Source: CAYFPX01 sp964519895
GTDB lineage: Bacteria > Myxococcota_A > UBA796 > CAJQPC01
NCBI GenBank assembly: GCA_964519895.1
Contig: CAZFLE010000019.1
Coordinates: 16,231-80,230 of the forward strand
Direction: 5' to 3'
Length of the DNA: 64,000 nucleotides
Below are positions 42,501 through 49,972 of this stretch, piece after piece (the first letter of the stretch is position 1; every line of letters begins with the position of its first letter). A program made the translations under genes and the position numbers. The notes under the pieces are model-generated. The model had not been told where the DNA came from and ran no database searches. It worked only from the letters and a program-made list of their open reading frames with translations.

Positions 42501-43763
42501 CTAGTCGAGCACCGCGGTCAGCGGCTTGATCCCGCTCGTGAACGGGGCCGGATCGATGTCTGCGGCGGCCAGCAGGGTCGCCCCCACCACGTCGGACGAC
42601 AACAGCGTGCCCTCGTCGACCGTGTCCCCAGACGCCAGGTCGATGGGCAGGCCGTAGTAGTTCAGGTCGTAGCCGCCGACGACCCGGTCTCCGGCGAACC
42701 CGGGCCCGGTGATCATCACGCTGGTGTAGGGCCAGTGGTCCTTGCCGTCCTGGGCGTTGAGCGCGGGCGTGCGGCCCATCTCGCTGAGCACCACCACCAC
42801 GGTCTCGTCGGCCAGGGTCGGCTGGGTGGTGCCCGCGGTGGTCTGGAGCATGTTCGTCAGGTTGTTGAGCTCGGTGAACAGCTGCTGGAAGTTGTAGGAC
42901 TGGTAGATGTCGTTGGACGCGTGGGTGTCCCAGCCGTAGTAGCTGAACTGCAAGGTCGCGACCCGGCTGATGTCCAAGGCGAGCAGATCCACAGCCAGCC
43001 TGGCCTGGCCGCTGAACGACGTGGCGCCGCTCCAGTCCACCACCCGCTGCAGGTCCTTGAGCTCCAGCGAGCGGTCGACCGCCAGTTGGTAGCTGGCCCG
43101 CAGGGCTGCGAGCTCTGGGCTGCGGGCGTTGTCGGCTGCGGCTGCGGTGCGGCCCTGGAGGTACCGGTCCATGACGTCCTCGGCCCGCCAGTCCGGCGCG
43201 TCGACCGGCAGGTCGGACCAGCTGATGATGTCGCCGGACAACAGCGCCTCGAGCTGGCCGCTGGTGCCCGTGCGGGTCACGCTGGTGCCGTAGTCCCCCG
43301 GGAAGCTCGGGCCCCCGACGACGATCTGCGGCAGGGTGTAGCGATCGGTCCTCTGCCCGCCCAGGATCGCGCCCCAGTCCGAGCGGTCCTGGGCCGTGGA
43401 GCCGGTCATCGAGATGCGCAGGCAGTTCTCGTGGGCCACGCTCGAGACCAACACGCCGTTGAGGAAGGTGGTCCGTGCGTGGTGGTTCTGGAGGTACTCG
43501 CTGACCGCCGGTCGCCCGGCGTGCTCGACGAAGTCCAGGTTGCCCGCCGACGCCCGCCAGGAGTCCCGCTCCATGTCGACGGAGGGGTTGTCGAATTCGG
43601 TGGCGAAGATGCGGGTCGGGTCCCAGCCGCCGTAGTTCATCACGAAGATGAACTTGAGGTCGTTGCCCTCGGGCGCTGCCGCCAGGGCTTGGCGGATGGG
43701 CAGGGTGCCCGCCGCCAGAGCGCCGCCGGTGGACAGGAGCATGCCGCGTCGTGTGAGTGCCAC
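42501..43763 (-). CDS. DUF1501 protein with Tat-type signal
   Basis: The 420-residue protein starts TRRGMLLSTGGALAAGTLP, a twin-arginine signal. It has DUF1501 features (alkaline-phosphatase/sulfatase-like fold): FIFVMNYGGWDPTR, a central QFSYYGWDTHASN with WDTH, and VVVLSEMGRTPALNAQDGKD with DHWP. In Planctomycetes and myxobacteria such genes pair with DUF1549/1592/1800 cytochrome-like genes; the biochemical role is unknown. A GTG start at 43761-43763, 9 bases after the preceding gene. Confidence 0.88.
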   Translation of the reverse strand: MALTRRGMLLSTGGALAAGTLPIRQALAAAPEGNDLKFIFVMNYGGWDPTRIFATEFDNPSVDMERDSWRASAGNLDFVEHAGRPAVSEYLQNHHARTTFLNGVLVSSVAHENCLRISMTGSTAQDRSDWGAILGGQRTDRYTLPQIVVGGPSFPGDYGTSVTRTGTSGQLEALLSGDIISWSDLPVDAPDWRAEDVMDRYLQGRTAAAADNARSPELAALRASYQLAVDRSLELKDLQRVVDWSGATSFSGQARLAVDLLALDISRVATLQFSYYGWDTHASNDIYQSYNFQQLFTELNNLTNMLQTTAGTTQPTLADETVVVVLSEMGRTPALNAQDGKDHWPYTSVMITGPGFAGDRVVGGYDLNYYGLPIDLASGDTVDEGTLLSSDVVGATLLAAADIDPAPFTSGIKPLTAVLD

Positions 43764-43772
43764 GGGGTCGCC

Positions 43773-45377
43773 TCAGTAGAGCAGGAAGTCGGGGTCGCGC
43801 ATCAGCACGCTGAGCAGGCCCGACCAGGCCTCCTCGGTGCTGCCGGTGAGCTCGAACAGGTCGGTCCACAGGGCCAGGTTGGCGTCGACCTGGGGGCCGT
43901 CCGGGGCCACGGTCACACCGAACAGGCGTCGGTGCAGCAGGATGATCTGGTCGACCATCGGCTCGCGCCGGCTCGACGCGGTCTCGGAGAAGTCGATCTC
44001 GGTGAACAGGCGGGGGGTGCTGTCCGGGTCCTGGTCGGCGTCGACCACCCAGCTGGCCGCGGCCTGGGCGTAGCGCTCCAGGACCAGGGCCATGGTGGCC
44101 GTGGGCTCGGTGGCGGCCTTGGTCGCGTAGACCCCGTCCACGCCACCGGCCAGGGTGCGCACCCCGTAGGTGTCGCTCTCCAGCAGGTCGTAGTAGTCGT
44201 TGAGGAAGCGGAAGCCGGTCAGGTCCTCGATGACGGAGCCCAGCTGATCGGCGCTGAGCATCCGGGCGGTGGGGGCGCCGGCTGCGTCGAGTCCCGTGCG
44301 GTACGCGTCGCCGGTCATCAGCTCGCGGAACAGGGTCCGCAGCACCAGCCCGTCGTCCAGGAAGGCCTGGCGGGCCTGCTCGACGGCGTCGAAGTCGTGG
44401 AGCTCAGCGGGGCGGTCGCTCAGGATCTCGAAGACCTGGTTGGCGACACAGGTGGTGAAGCGCACGTCGGACGCGATCTGTCGGCCCAGGTCGTCCAGGG
44501 TCTCGCCGGGCTGCCCGTAGTAGCCAGGCGCCACGCCGGTGTACTCCCGCCACTCCTGCTCGCGCTCGGGGTGGTAGTTCGTGATCTCGATCCGACTGTC
44601 GTAGTAGTAGTAATTGAACCCGTAGAAGTAGCTGGCGAGCGGGTCCAGGGCGCTGTGACAGGCCACGCAGCCGGGGTTGGTCTGGAGCGCCTCGTCGAGC
44701 GCCCCCTGGTCCAGCAGGTTCACGTTGCGGTCGAACTCGATGGGCTTGGACAGGAAGTCCTGGCACAGCAAGAGCCGGCTGACCGCGTTGGCCCGGCCCC
44801 GGTTCGCGTTGGAGCTGTTGGTCTGGTAGCGCCACCACATGCCGTTGGTGGCCAGGACGCCGGCCGCCGGCCGCCCGTCGGTGTAGCGGGCGGGGCCCCA
44901 GCCCGTGCTGTCGTCGATCCGCTCCAGCCCGAAGGCATGGACCAGGTCGTCGTTGGCCAGGGTCCAGTCTGCGGTGACCAGGTCGGTGTAGGGCAGGTCC
45001 TGGGTCGCGATGTGGCTCAGGATGCGCAGAGGCTCGTCGCCCACCGCCCGGGCGAAGCCGACCTCGTCGGAGAGCCCGTAGTCCGCCGCGGACACGTAGT
45101 AGTAGTCCTGGCGGGTCAGGTAGATCTCCGAGAACATCGTGCGCACCCGCTCGCCGAAGCTGCGGTCCTGGAGGAAGGCGTCGACGTAGCTCTCGTACAG
45201 CCCGGGGTCGGCCTCGACCGTGTCCAGCTCGTCGAGGGTCGGCCGCACGCCGCGCAGGTCCAGGCTGGCCCGGGTGAGCAGCACCGCTGGGTCCAGGTCC
45301 GGCGCCGTCGCAGGCTCGATCAGCTCGACCGGGGTGTCGACCGCGGGGTCGCACGCCAGGAGCAGGGCCCAGATCAC
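43773..45377 (-). CDS. DUF1592/DUF1588-type lipoprotein with one CxxCH haem motif
   Basis: The 534-residue product begins IWALLLACDPAVDTP (lipobox). An N-terminal region resembles the DUF1549-like helical domain (GVRPTLDELDTVEADPGLYE, DRSFGERVRTMFSEIYLTR). CVACHSALDPLASYFYGF (about 240) is a single haem-binding CxxCH of the DUF1588 type, and the C-terminal half resembles DUF1585 (SDVRFTTCVANQVFEILSDR). It would be a periplasmic or surface c-type haem protein partnering the DUF1501 protein. The GTG start overlaps the preceding stop (GTGA). Confidence 0.8.
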   Translation of the reverse strand: MIWALLLACDPAVDTPVELIEPATAPDLDPAVLLTRASLDLRGVRPTLDELDTVEADPGLYESYVDAFLQDRSFGERVRTMFSEIYLTRQDYYYVSAADYGLSDEVGFARAVGDEPLRILSHIATQDLPYTDLVTADWTLANDDLVHAFGLERIDDSTGWGPARYTDGRPAAGVLATNGMWWRYQTNSSNANRGRANAVSRLLLCQDFLSKPIEFDRNVNLLDQGALDEALQTNPGCVACHSALDPLASYFYGFNYYYYDSRIEITNYHPEREQEWREYTGVAPGYYGQPGETLDDLGRQIASDVRFTTCVANQVFEILSDRPAELHDFDAVEQARQAFLDDGLVLRTLFRELMTGDAYRTGLDAAGAPTARMLSADQLGSVIEDLTGFRFLNDYYDLLESDTYGVRTLAGGVDGVYATKAATEPTATMALVLERYAQAAASWVVDADQDPDSTPRLFTEIDFSETASSRREPMVDQIILLHRRLFGVTVAPDGPQVDANLALWTDLFELTGSTEEAWSGLLSVLMRDPDFLLY

Positions 45378-46318
45378 CAGGGCCTCTTGGTCCAGGAGGT
45401 CAGCACGCTCAGGTCCGGGCACACCGTGCCCCGGGCTGCGCCGTCGACCCAGGCCTCGCCGCAGCCGTCACAGGCGGCGGGAAACACCTCGCCCCCCAGG
45501 TAGGGCGCGCCGTCGAACAAGACGTCGACCCAGGTGCCGTTGTCCTGGCGGACCGAGATGGTGCCGCTGGGCTCGATCTCGCAGTCGTTGCCGCGGGATT
45601 CCTGGGCCATCAGCACGCCGTCGAACCACACCGCGGTGCTCTCGCCGTCGTAGCCGGAGAGCCCCCCCGAGAGGTTCAGGTAGGTGCCCGTGTCCTCGTT
45701 GTAGCCCCCGGAGACGATCAGGTTCGCGCTGAGCCCGGCCGCGATCCAGGTGCCTTCGAAGCCTTCGCCCAGCCAGCGGATCGAGCCGTCGATCTGGTTG
45801 TAGTAGTAGCGGTTGGGGCCGACCTGGTAGTCGTTGGCGTAGAAGTAGCCGGCCAGGTCCAGGCCAGCGCCGTCGGGGTGCTCGATGCCGAGCTCTCCGG
45901 ACAGCCAGCCATAGGTCCAGTAGGTGTACTGCCCCGACTCCACGGGCTCGGTGTACTGGTAGCCGTAGGCGTAGCCGTCGTAGCTGCCGCCGTCCTCGGT
46001 CTGGCAGCCGCCGTACCAGTAGTCGTAGCCGTAGAGCTCCAGGTAGTCCTCGTAGTGGTACGGGCAGTAGTAGTCCTCCCAGGCCATGGCCTCCTGGTAG
46101 GCGTCGATCCACAGGTTCGGATCGACCAACAGGACCTGGTCCGCCGCGTCCTCCAGGGCCAGCACCACCTGGTCCAGGTCCACCTCGACCGCCACGCCGT
46201 CGTCTTCGTAGACGTAGGCGCCTTGGGTCTCTGTGTCTTCTTGCACCGTGGGATCGGGCGCGATCTCGCTGACATCGTTCTCGACCGCACAGGCGGCGAT
46301 CAGCACCAAAGAGAGCAT
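45374..46318 (-). CDS. Tyr-rich lipoprotein of unknown function
   Basis: I do not recognise this 314-residue protein. It has a lipobox (LVLIAACAV), an acidic Tyr-rich middle (ELYGYDYWYGGC, DGYAYGYQYTEP, RYYYNQ; about 15 percent Tyr between 70 and 180) and a beta-rich C-terminal half ending in two Cys near CDGCGEA and TVCPDL. It is the first gene of the five-gene operon, with its start only 32 bases from the divergent beta-helix gene. Tyr clusters could support cross-linking or metal binding, which is speculation. Confidence 0.7.
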   Translation of the reverse strand: MLSLVLIAACAVENDVSEIAPDPTVQEDTETQGAYVYEDDGVAVEVDLDQVVLALEDAADQVLLVDPNLWIDAYQEAMAWEDYYCPYHYEDYLELYGYDYWYGGCQTEDGGSYDGYAYGYQYTEPVESGQYTYWTYGWLSGELGIEHPDGAGLDLAGYFYANDYQVGPNRYYYNQIDGSIRWLGEGFEGTWIAAGLSANLIVSGGYNEDTGTYLNLSGGLSGYDGESTAVWFDGVLMAQESRGNDCEIEPSGTISVRQDNGTWVDVLFDGAPYLGGEVFPAACDGCGEAWVDGAARGTVCPDLSVLTSWTKRPW

Positions 46319-46350
46319 CTTGCGTTCCCGGGAAGGCTGAGCAGAGTATC

Positions 46351-49026
46351 ATGCGCATCCGCCTGTGGAGCGCCCCTATGTGGATCCTGGCCCTCATTTC
46401 ACCCGCCCTGGGCGCCACCCTCACGGTGGCGTCGGACGGCACCGGGCAATTCGACACGGTCAAGGCCGCGATCGACGCAGCGAGCGACGGCGACGAGATC
46501 TCGGTCGGGCCCGGGACCTACACCCAATTCCTGGACCTGCGCTTCCTCGATCTCCAGGTCACCAGCACCGACGGCGCCGAGACCACGATCCTCGACGGCG
46601 GCGGCGCCACCGAGCGCCTCATCCAGACCCGGGGCAACGACACGCTGTCCGGCTTCACCGTGCGCAACGGAAGCCTGGGCGGCATCCACAGCGTGGCCCC
46701 CAGCCTGACGCTCCGGGACATGGTCTTCGAGGACCTCGGGCACAGCGGCCTGACCGGCGGCAGCCTGTCCCTGGACGGGGGTTCGGTCAACCTCAACGAC
46801 TGCACCTTCACCGGCGGCGAAGCCAACCTCGGCGGCCACATCGGCGCGGTCGACGCCGACGTGACCTGCACGGACTGCACCTTCGAGGGCGGACAGGCCC
46901 GCTACGGGGGCGCCCTCTACATCTGGGGGGGCCGCCTGTTCATGAACGGCGGTCTCGTCCACGGCAATGGCGTGGACTACTACGTCGACACCGATGTGTA
47001 CGGAGGCGCGGTCTACGTCGACGGCGCCGCGTCCATGACGGCCACCGACACCGTGTTCACCGAGAACCTGGCGTACGCCGGCGGCGGCCTGCACGTGGGG
47101 GACTACGCCCGGGTGGACCTGACCGGCGTGACCTTCGACGACAACGAGGCCGTCTACGGGTCGGCCATCAAGACAGCGGTGGGCTCGGAGCTGGCGCTCG
47201 AGAGCGCCACCCTGGCCGACAATGGCCACACGGACTGGTCGAGCATCATCAGCTACGGCGGCGCCATCTGGCTGGGGACCAGCTCGATCCTGTCGATCGA
47301 GGACTCGTCACTCACGCGGAACTTCGCGTACTACGGTGGCGCCGTCTACGCCGAGTACACGGGGCCGGTGCAGCTGGCCGGGGCCACCTTCGAGCAGAAC
47401 ATCTCCTACTACGGCGGCGCCATGTACAACCTGTACGTCGCCGAGCTCACGGTGTCCGAGTCGCTGTTCGACACGAACACCGGCTATTACGGCGGCGGCG
47501 CCCTCTACAACTACGTGTCCAGCCTGATCACGCTCAGCGACAGCACCTGGGTGGACAACCAGGCCCTCTACAACGTGGGGGGGGCCATCTACCAGTACTA
47601 CCCGAGCGGGTTCACCAGCACCGGCAACACCTGGTCTGGCAACGTGTCCGGCTACGCCGGCGGGGCCCTGTACCTGTACTACCAGCACGGGCCGCTGCAC
47701 GTCGAGGGCGACACCTACGCGCAGAACGAGTGCACCTACGGCGCCGGAGGCGCGATCTGGGCCTACTACCAGGACGTCGCCGAAGGCGACCTGACCGTGC
47801 TCGACACGACGCTCGAGTACAACACCAGCACCCAGGGCGGGGCCATCTACGCAAACACGCTGGATCTGACGCTGACCGGGAGCCAGGTGCACGGCAACGC
47901 GGCGACGCTGTATGGCGGAGGCGGTGTGTGGGCCGAGTACGGCGACCTACGGCTGGACCAGTCCGAGCTCAGCGCCAACGCCGCGGCGGCCGAAGGCGGG
48001 GGCCTGGGTCACCGCAGCGGCAGCACCGTGTTGCTGACCCGAAGCACCGTGTCCGGCAACGAGAGTGGCGGCGCCGGCGGCGGGCTCTACCTCAAGGCCC
48101 CGGCGTGGCTGGCGGCTCGCAACCTGGCCCTGCTGGACAACGACGCGCGCTACGGCGGCGGGCTGTACCAGGCCGGCTGCGCGGGCCCGGACCTGGTGTG
48201 GACCAACCTGCGTGTCCAGGACAACGCCGCCCGCTACGGCGGCGGGTTGGCGCTGCTGGAGTGCGGCGGCACGACCCTGGAGAACGTCTCCCTGGTCAAG
48301 AACAGCGCCCTCGACGGGGGCTCGGCGCTCTACCTCTACGACACCACCGCCAGCCTGGTGAACTCGGTGGTGGCCTTTCACACCGAGACCGAGGCGCTCT
48401 ACGCCCACGACGAGGCGTCGGCCCTGACCACCCTCTCGTACAACGCCATGTACGGCAACGGCGCCGGCGACCTGGCCGGCGACTGGGCCGTGGGCGAGCA
48501 CCTGGTGACCAGCCACCCCATGTTCGCCGACTTCAGCGACGACGACGACTCCAGCAATGACCGCCTGATCCCGCTCCAAGACAGTCCGTTGATCGACGCG
48601 GGAGACCCGCTCATCCGCGACGCCGACGGCGGCCCCAGCGATCTGGGCGCGACCGGCGGGCCCCAGGCCTGGCTGGTCGACGACGACGACGACGGCTGGT
48701 CCACGAACCTGGACTGTCACGACGACGACCCCACGGCACATCCCGGCGGGGAGGAGACCTGGTACGACGGCATCAACGGCGACTGCCTGGGGCTCAGCGA
48801 CTACGACCAGGACGGCGACGGCCACGACGCCGTGGACCACGAGGGCGACGACTGCGCAGACCGGGACCCGAATGTCTGGAACACCTGCCCCGATGGCAGC
48901 GGCAACGAGACGCCGATCGATCCCGAGCCCGAGGAAGAGAGCGGCTCCTGCACGACCGCACCAGGCCCGATCGGAGCCGTGTGGTTCCTGGCCGGCCTGG
49001 TGGGCCTGGGTCGACGGCGGCGCTGA
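46351..49026 (+). CDS. Beta-helix (PMP-like) surface protein with MopE repeats and a MYXO-CTERM-like tail
   Basis: The 891-residue product has a signal peptide (MWILALISPALGA), then from about 25 to 750 a right-handed beta-helix made of GGA-containing turns (GGGLHVGDYARVDLTG, GAVYAEYTGPVQLAG, NISYYGGAMYN) like Chlamydia PMP repeats. The C-terminal ~100 residues carry MopE repeats (ETWYDGINGDCLGLSDYDQD) and a sorting tail: Cys (GSCTTAPGP), a hydrophobic helix (AVWFLAGLVGLG) and RRRR. This matches MYXO-CTERM-type signals, which are cleaved and anchored by a dedicated sortase-like enzyme not seen here. Expressed divergently from the caspase operon. Confidence 0.88.
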   Translation: MRIRLWSAPMWILALISPALGATLTVASDGTGQFDTVKAAIDAASDGDEISVGPGTYTQFLDLRFLDLQVTSTDGAETTILDGGGATERLIQTRGNDTLSGFTVRNGSLGGIHSVAPSLTLRDMVFEDLGHSGLTGGSLSLDGGSVNLNDCTFTGGEANLGGHIGAVDADVTCTDCTFEGGQARYGGALYIWGGRLFMNGGLVHGNGVDYYVDTDVYGGAVYVDGAASMTATDTVFTENLAYAGGGLHVGDYARVDLTGVTFDDNEAVYGSAIKTAVGSELALESATLADNGHTDWSSIISYGGAIWLGTSSILSIEDSSLTRNFAYYGGAVYAEYTGPVQLAGATFEQNISYYGGAMYNLYVAELTVSESLFDTNTGYYGGGALYNYVSSLITLSDSTWVDNQALYNVGGAIYQYYPSGFTSTGNTWSGNVSGYAGGALYLYYQHGPLHVEGDTYAQNECTYGAGGAIWAYYQDVAEGDLTVLDTTLEYNTSTQGGAIYANTLDLTLTGSQVHGNAATLYGGGGVWAEYGDLRLDQSELSANAAAAEGGGLGHRSGSTVLLTRSTVSGNESGGAGGGLYLKAPAWLAARNLALLDNDARYGGGLYQAGCAGPDLVWTNLRVQDNAARYGGGLALLECGGTTLENVSLVKNSALDGGSALYLYDTTASLVNSVVAFHTETEALYAHDEASALTTLSYNAMYGNGAGDLAGDWAVGEHLVTSHPMFADFSDDDDSSNDRLIPLQDSPLIDAGDPLIRDADGGPSDLGATGGPQAWLVDDDDDGWSTNLDCHDDDPTAHPGGEETWYDGINGDCLGLSDYDQDGDGHDAVDHEGDDCADRDPNVWNTCPDGSGNETPIDPEPEEESGSCTTAPGPIGAVWFLAGLVGLGRRRR

Positions 49027-49081
49027 CCCGCCCTGGGCGTCTGGCCCGGCAGAGAGGTGGGGGAGGCACGTCGGGAAAACT

Positions 49082-49170
49082 GGGGTCAGGAACCTTTTGT
49101 TAAGCATTAGCTTTGTTGTCGTGGATCCCTATTTTTTAACGATCTGACTCCAGGGCATGACTCCGGGTTG
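49082..49170 (+). repeat. Family C repeat, full copy
   Basis: 89 bases beginning GGGGTCAGGAACCTTTTGTT and ending CCAGGGCATGACTCCGGGTT. It aligns end to end with 63754-63842 (same length), with conserved ends and diverged middle (CGTGGATCCC shared). The opening motif resembles repeats that accompany Y1/IS200-like (RAYT) transposases in other genomes; that parallel is from memory and needs a search. Confidence 0.75.
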
Positions 49171-49300
49171 GGATGCCATCCACCAAGGCGGCCTGGTCGA
49201 GCCGGCCCGACACCGGTCCCGGGACGGCTCGATGGGCGACACGTCGCGCCTGGACGACCAGGAGCTGGACGACCTGGTGGCGTTTCTGCGGACCCTGTGA
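49157..49300 (+). pseudogene. Remnant of a cytochrome-c-like C-terminus
   Basis: The frame ending at TGA 49298-49300 gives a tail with DTSRLDDQELDDLVAFLRTL, a pattern typical of the last helix of di-haem cytochrome c peroxidase-type and related cytochromes. No CxxCH or upstream coding sequence exists; the frame runs into the family C repeat on the left. It looks like the truncated end of a lost gene. A short real protein is unlikely. Confidence 0.45.
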
Positions 49301-49351
49301 CGGTCAGCCCGCCGACGTCTGGGCGGGCTGCAGGAATCAACTCGCCACAAC

Positions 49352-49471
49352 CGACGAGTTGATGCCCTTGAGCGCGTCAACTCGTCGAACCCAACGAGTC
49401 ACCTGTCCGATGAGGCTATAATCAAGTCGTCACTATCGGCGATTTGTATCATATATGGCCCACAACTCGTC
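49352..49471 (+). promoter_or_regulatory. Probable hipBA promoter and HipB operators
   Basis: A perfect 10-bp inverted repeat CGACGAGTTG (49352-49361) / CAACTCGTCG (49378-49387) is followed by a half-site AACGAGT (about 49393) and another AACTCGTC (49464-49471) just before the hipB ribosome binding site. A TATAAT box (49417-49422) lies between them, without a clear -35. Multiple dyads around the promoter fit autorepression by an XRE-type antitoxin. Confidence 0.6.
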
Positions 49472-49483
49472 AGGAGAGGCGAC

Positions 49484-49807
49484 TTGAAGATCACCAACAG
49501 CACACCCGACGCTCCGGCGCTGGCGGAGCTGGGCCGCCGCCTGCGGGCACACCGGCTGCTGAGCGACCAGACCCAGCAGGCACTGGCCCGCGAAGCCGGG
49601 GTCTCCAAGCGCACGGTCGAGCGACTCGAGGCCGGGCACTCGGTGCAGACCGAGACTCTGCTCCGCGTCATGCGGGCCTTGGCGGTGCTCGGCAACCTGG
49701 ACGCCCTGGTGCCGGCTCCCCTCCCCAGTCCCCTGCCCACCGCGCGACGTCAGAGGGCCAGCGGCACTGAACCCCAGGAAGCACCCTGGACATGGGGTGA
49801 CGAGTGA
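49484..49807 (+). CDS. hipB: HipB-like antitoxin (XRE-family HTH)
   Basis: The 107-residue protein has an XRE helix-turn-helix (LGRRLRAHRLLSDQTQQALA then REAGVSKRTVERLEAGHS) and the C-terminal tail typical of HipB partners (RQRASG ... WTWGDE). It would bind the operators upstream and neutralise HipA. TTG start at 49484 with AGGAGA 7 bases before it. Its TGA stop (49805-49807) is the first bases of a family B repeat, which separates it from hipA. Confidence 0.85.
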   Translation: MKITNSTPDAPALAELGRRLRAHRLLSDQTQQALAREAGVSKRTVERLEAGHSVQTETLLRVMRALAVLGNLDALVPAPLPSPLPTARRQRASGTEPQEAPWTWGDE

Positions 49808-49972
49808 TCGGCCGGATCACCGAAGTGGACCGGCCCTGGCTCGCCCTCGCCCGCCCTGCCGCCGCGCCTGTGCCTCGACGTGACGCGAGCCACGACTTCA
49901 GCACAGTCACAACAGCAGGACGGACGATTGCGTCGCCATCCTCCGTGCAACTTCGGTGACCCGGCCGATGAG
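49804..49972. mobile_element. Family B MITE-like repeat, copy 2 (between hipB and hipA)
   Basis: A 169-bp copy, reverse orientation relative to 30436-30604 and nearly identical inside. The left end supplies the hipB TGA and the right end (CGGCCGATGAG) the hipA ATG. GAGT occurs at both edges (49802-49805 and 49969-49973 region), a possible 4-bp target duplication that is not confirmed by copy 1. Confidence 0.85.

Larger units (their letters stand above)
49027..49483. other. Intergenic region before hipB with repeat, gene remnant and operator-like dyads
   Basis: About 457 bases. It contains a full family C repeat (49082-49170), the 3' end of a cytochrome-c-like gene (49157-49300), then a region of repeated (C)AACTCGTC / GACGAGTTG boxes and a TATAAT-like box (49417-49422) leading into hipB. 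Confidence 0.65.

Noticed and set aside
42735..45503. A 922-codon plus-strand open frame opposite the DUF1501 and DUF1592-type genes
   Set aside because: Same antisense artefact of GC-rich coding; the opposite strand carries recognised families with catalytic or haem motifs.
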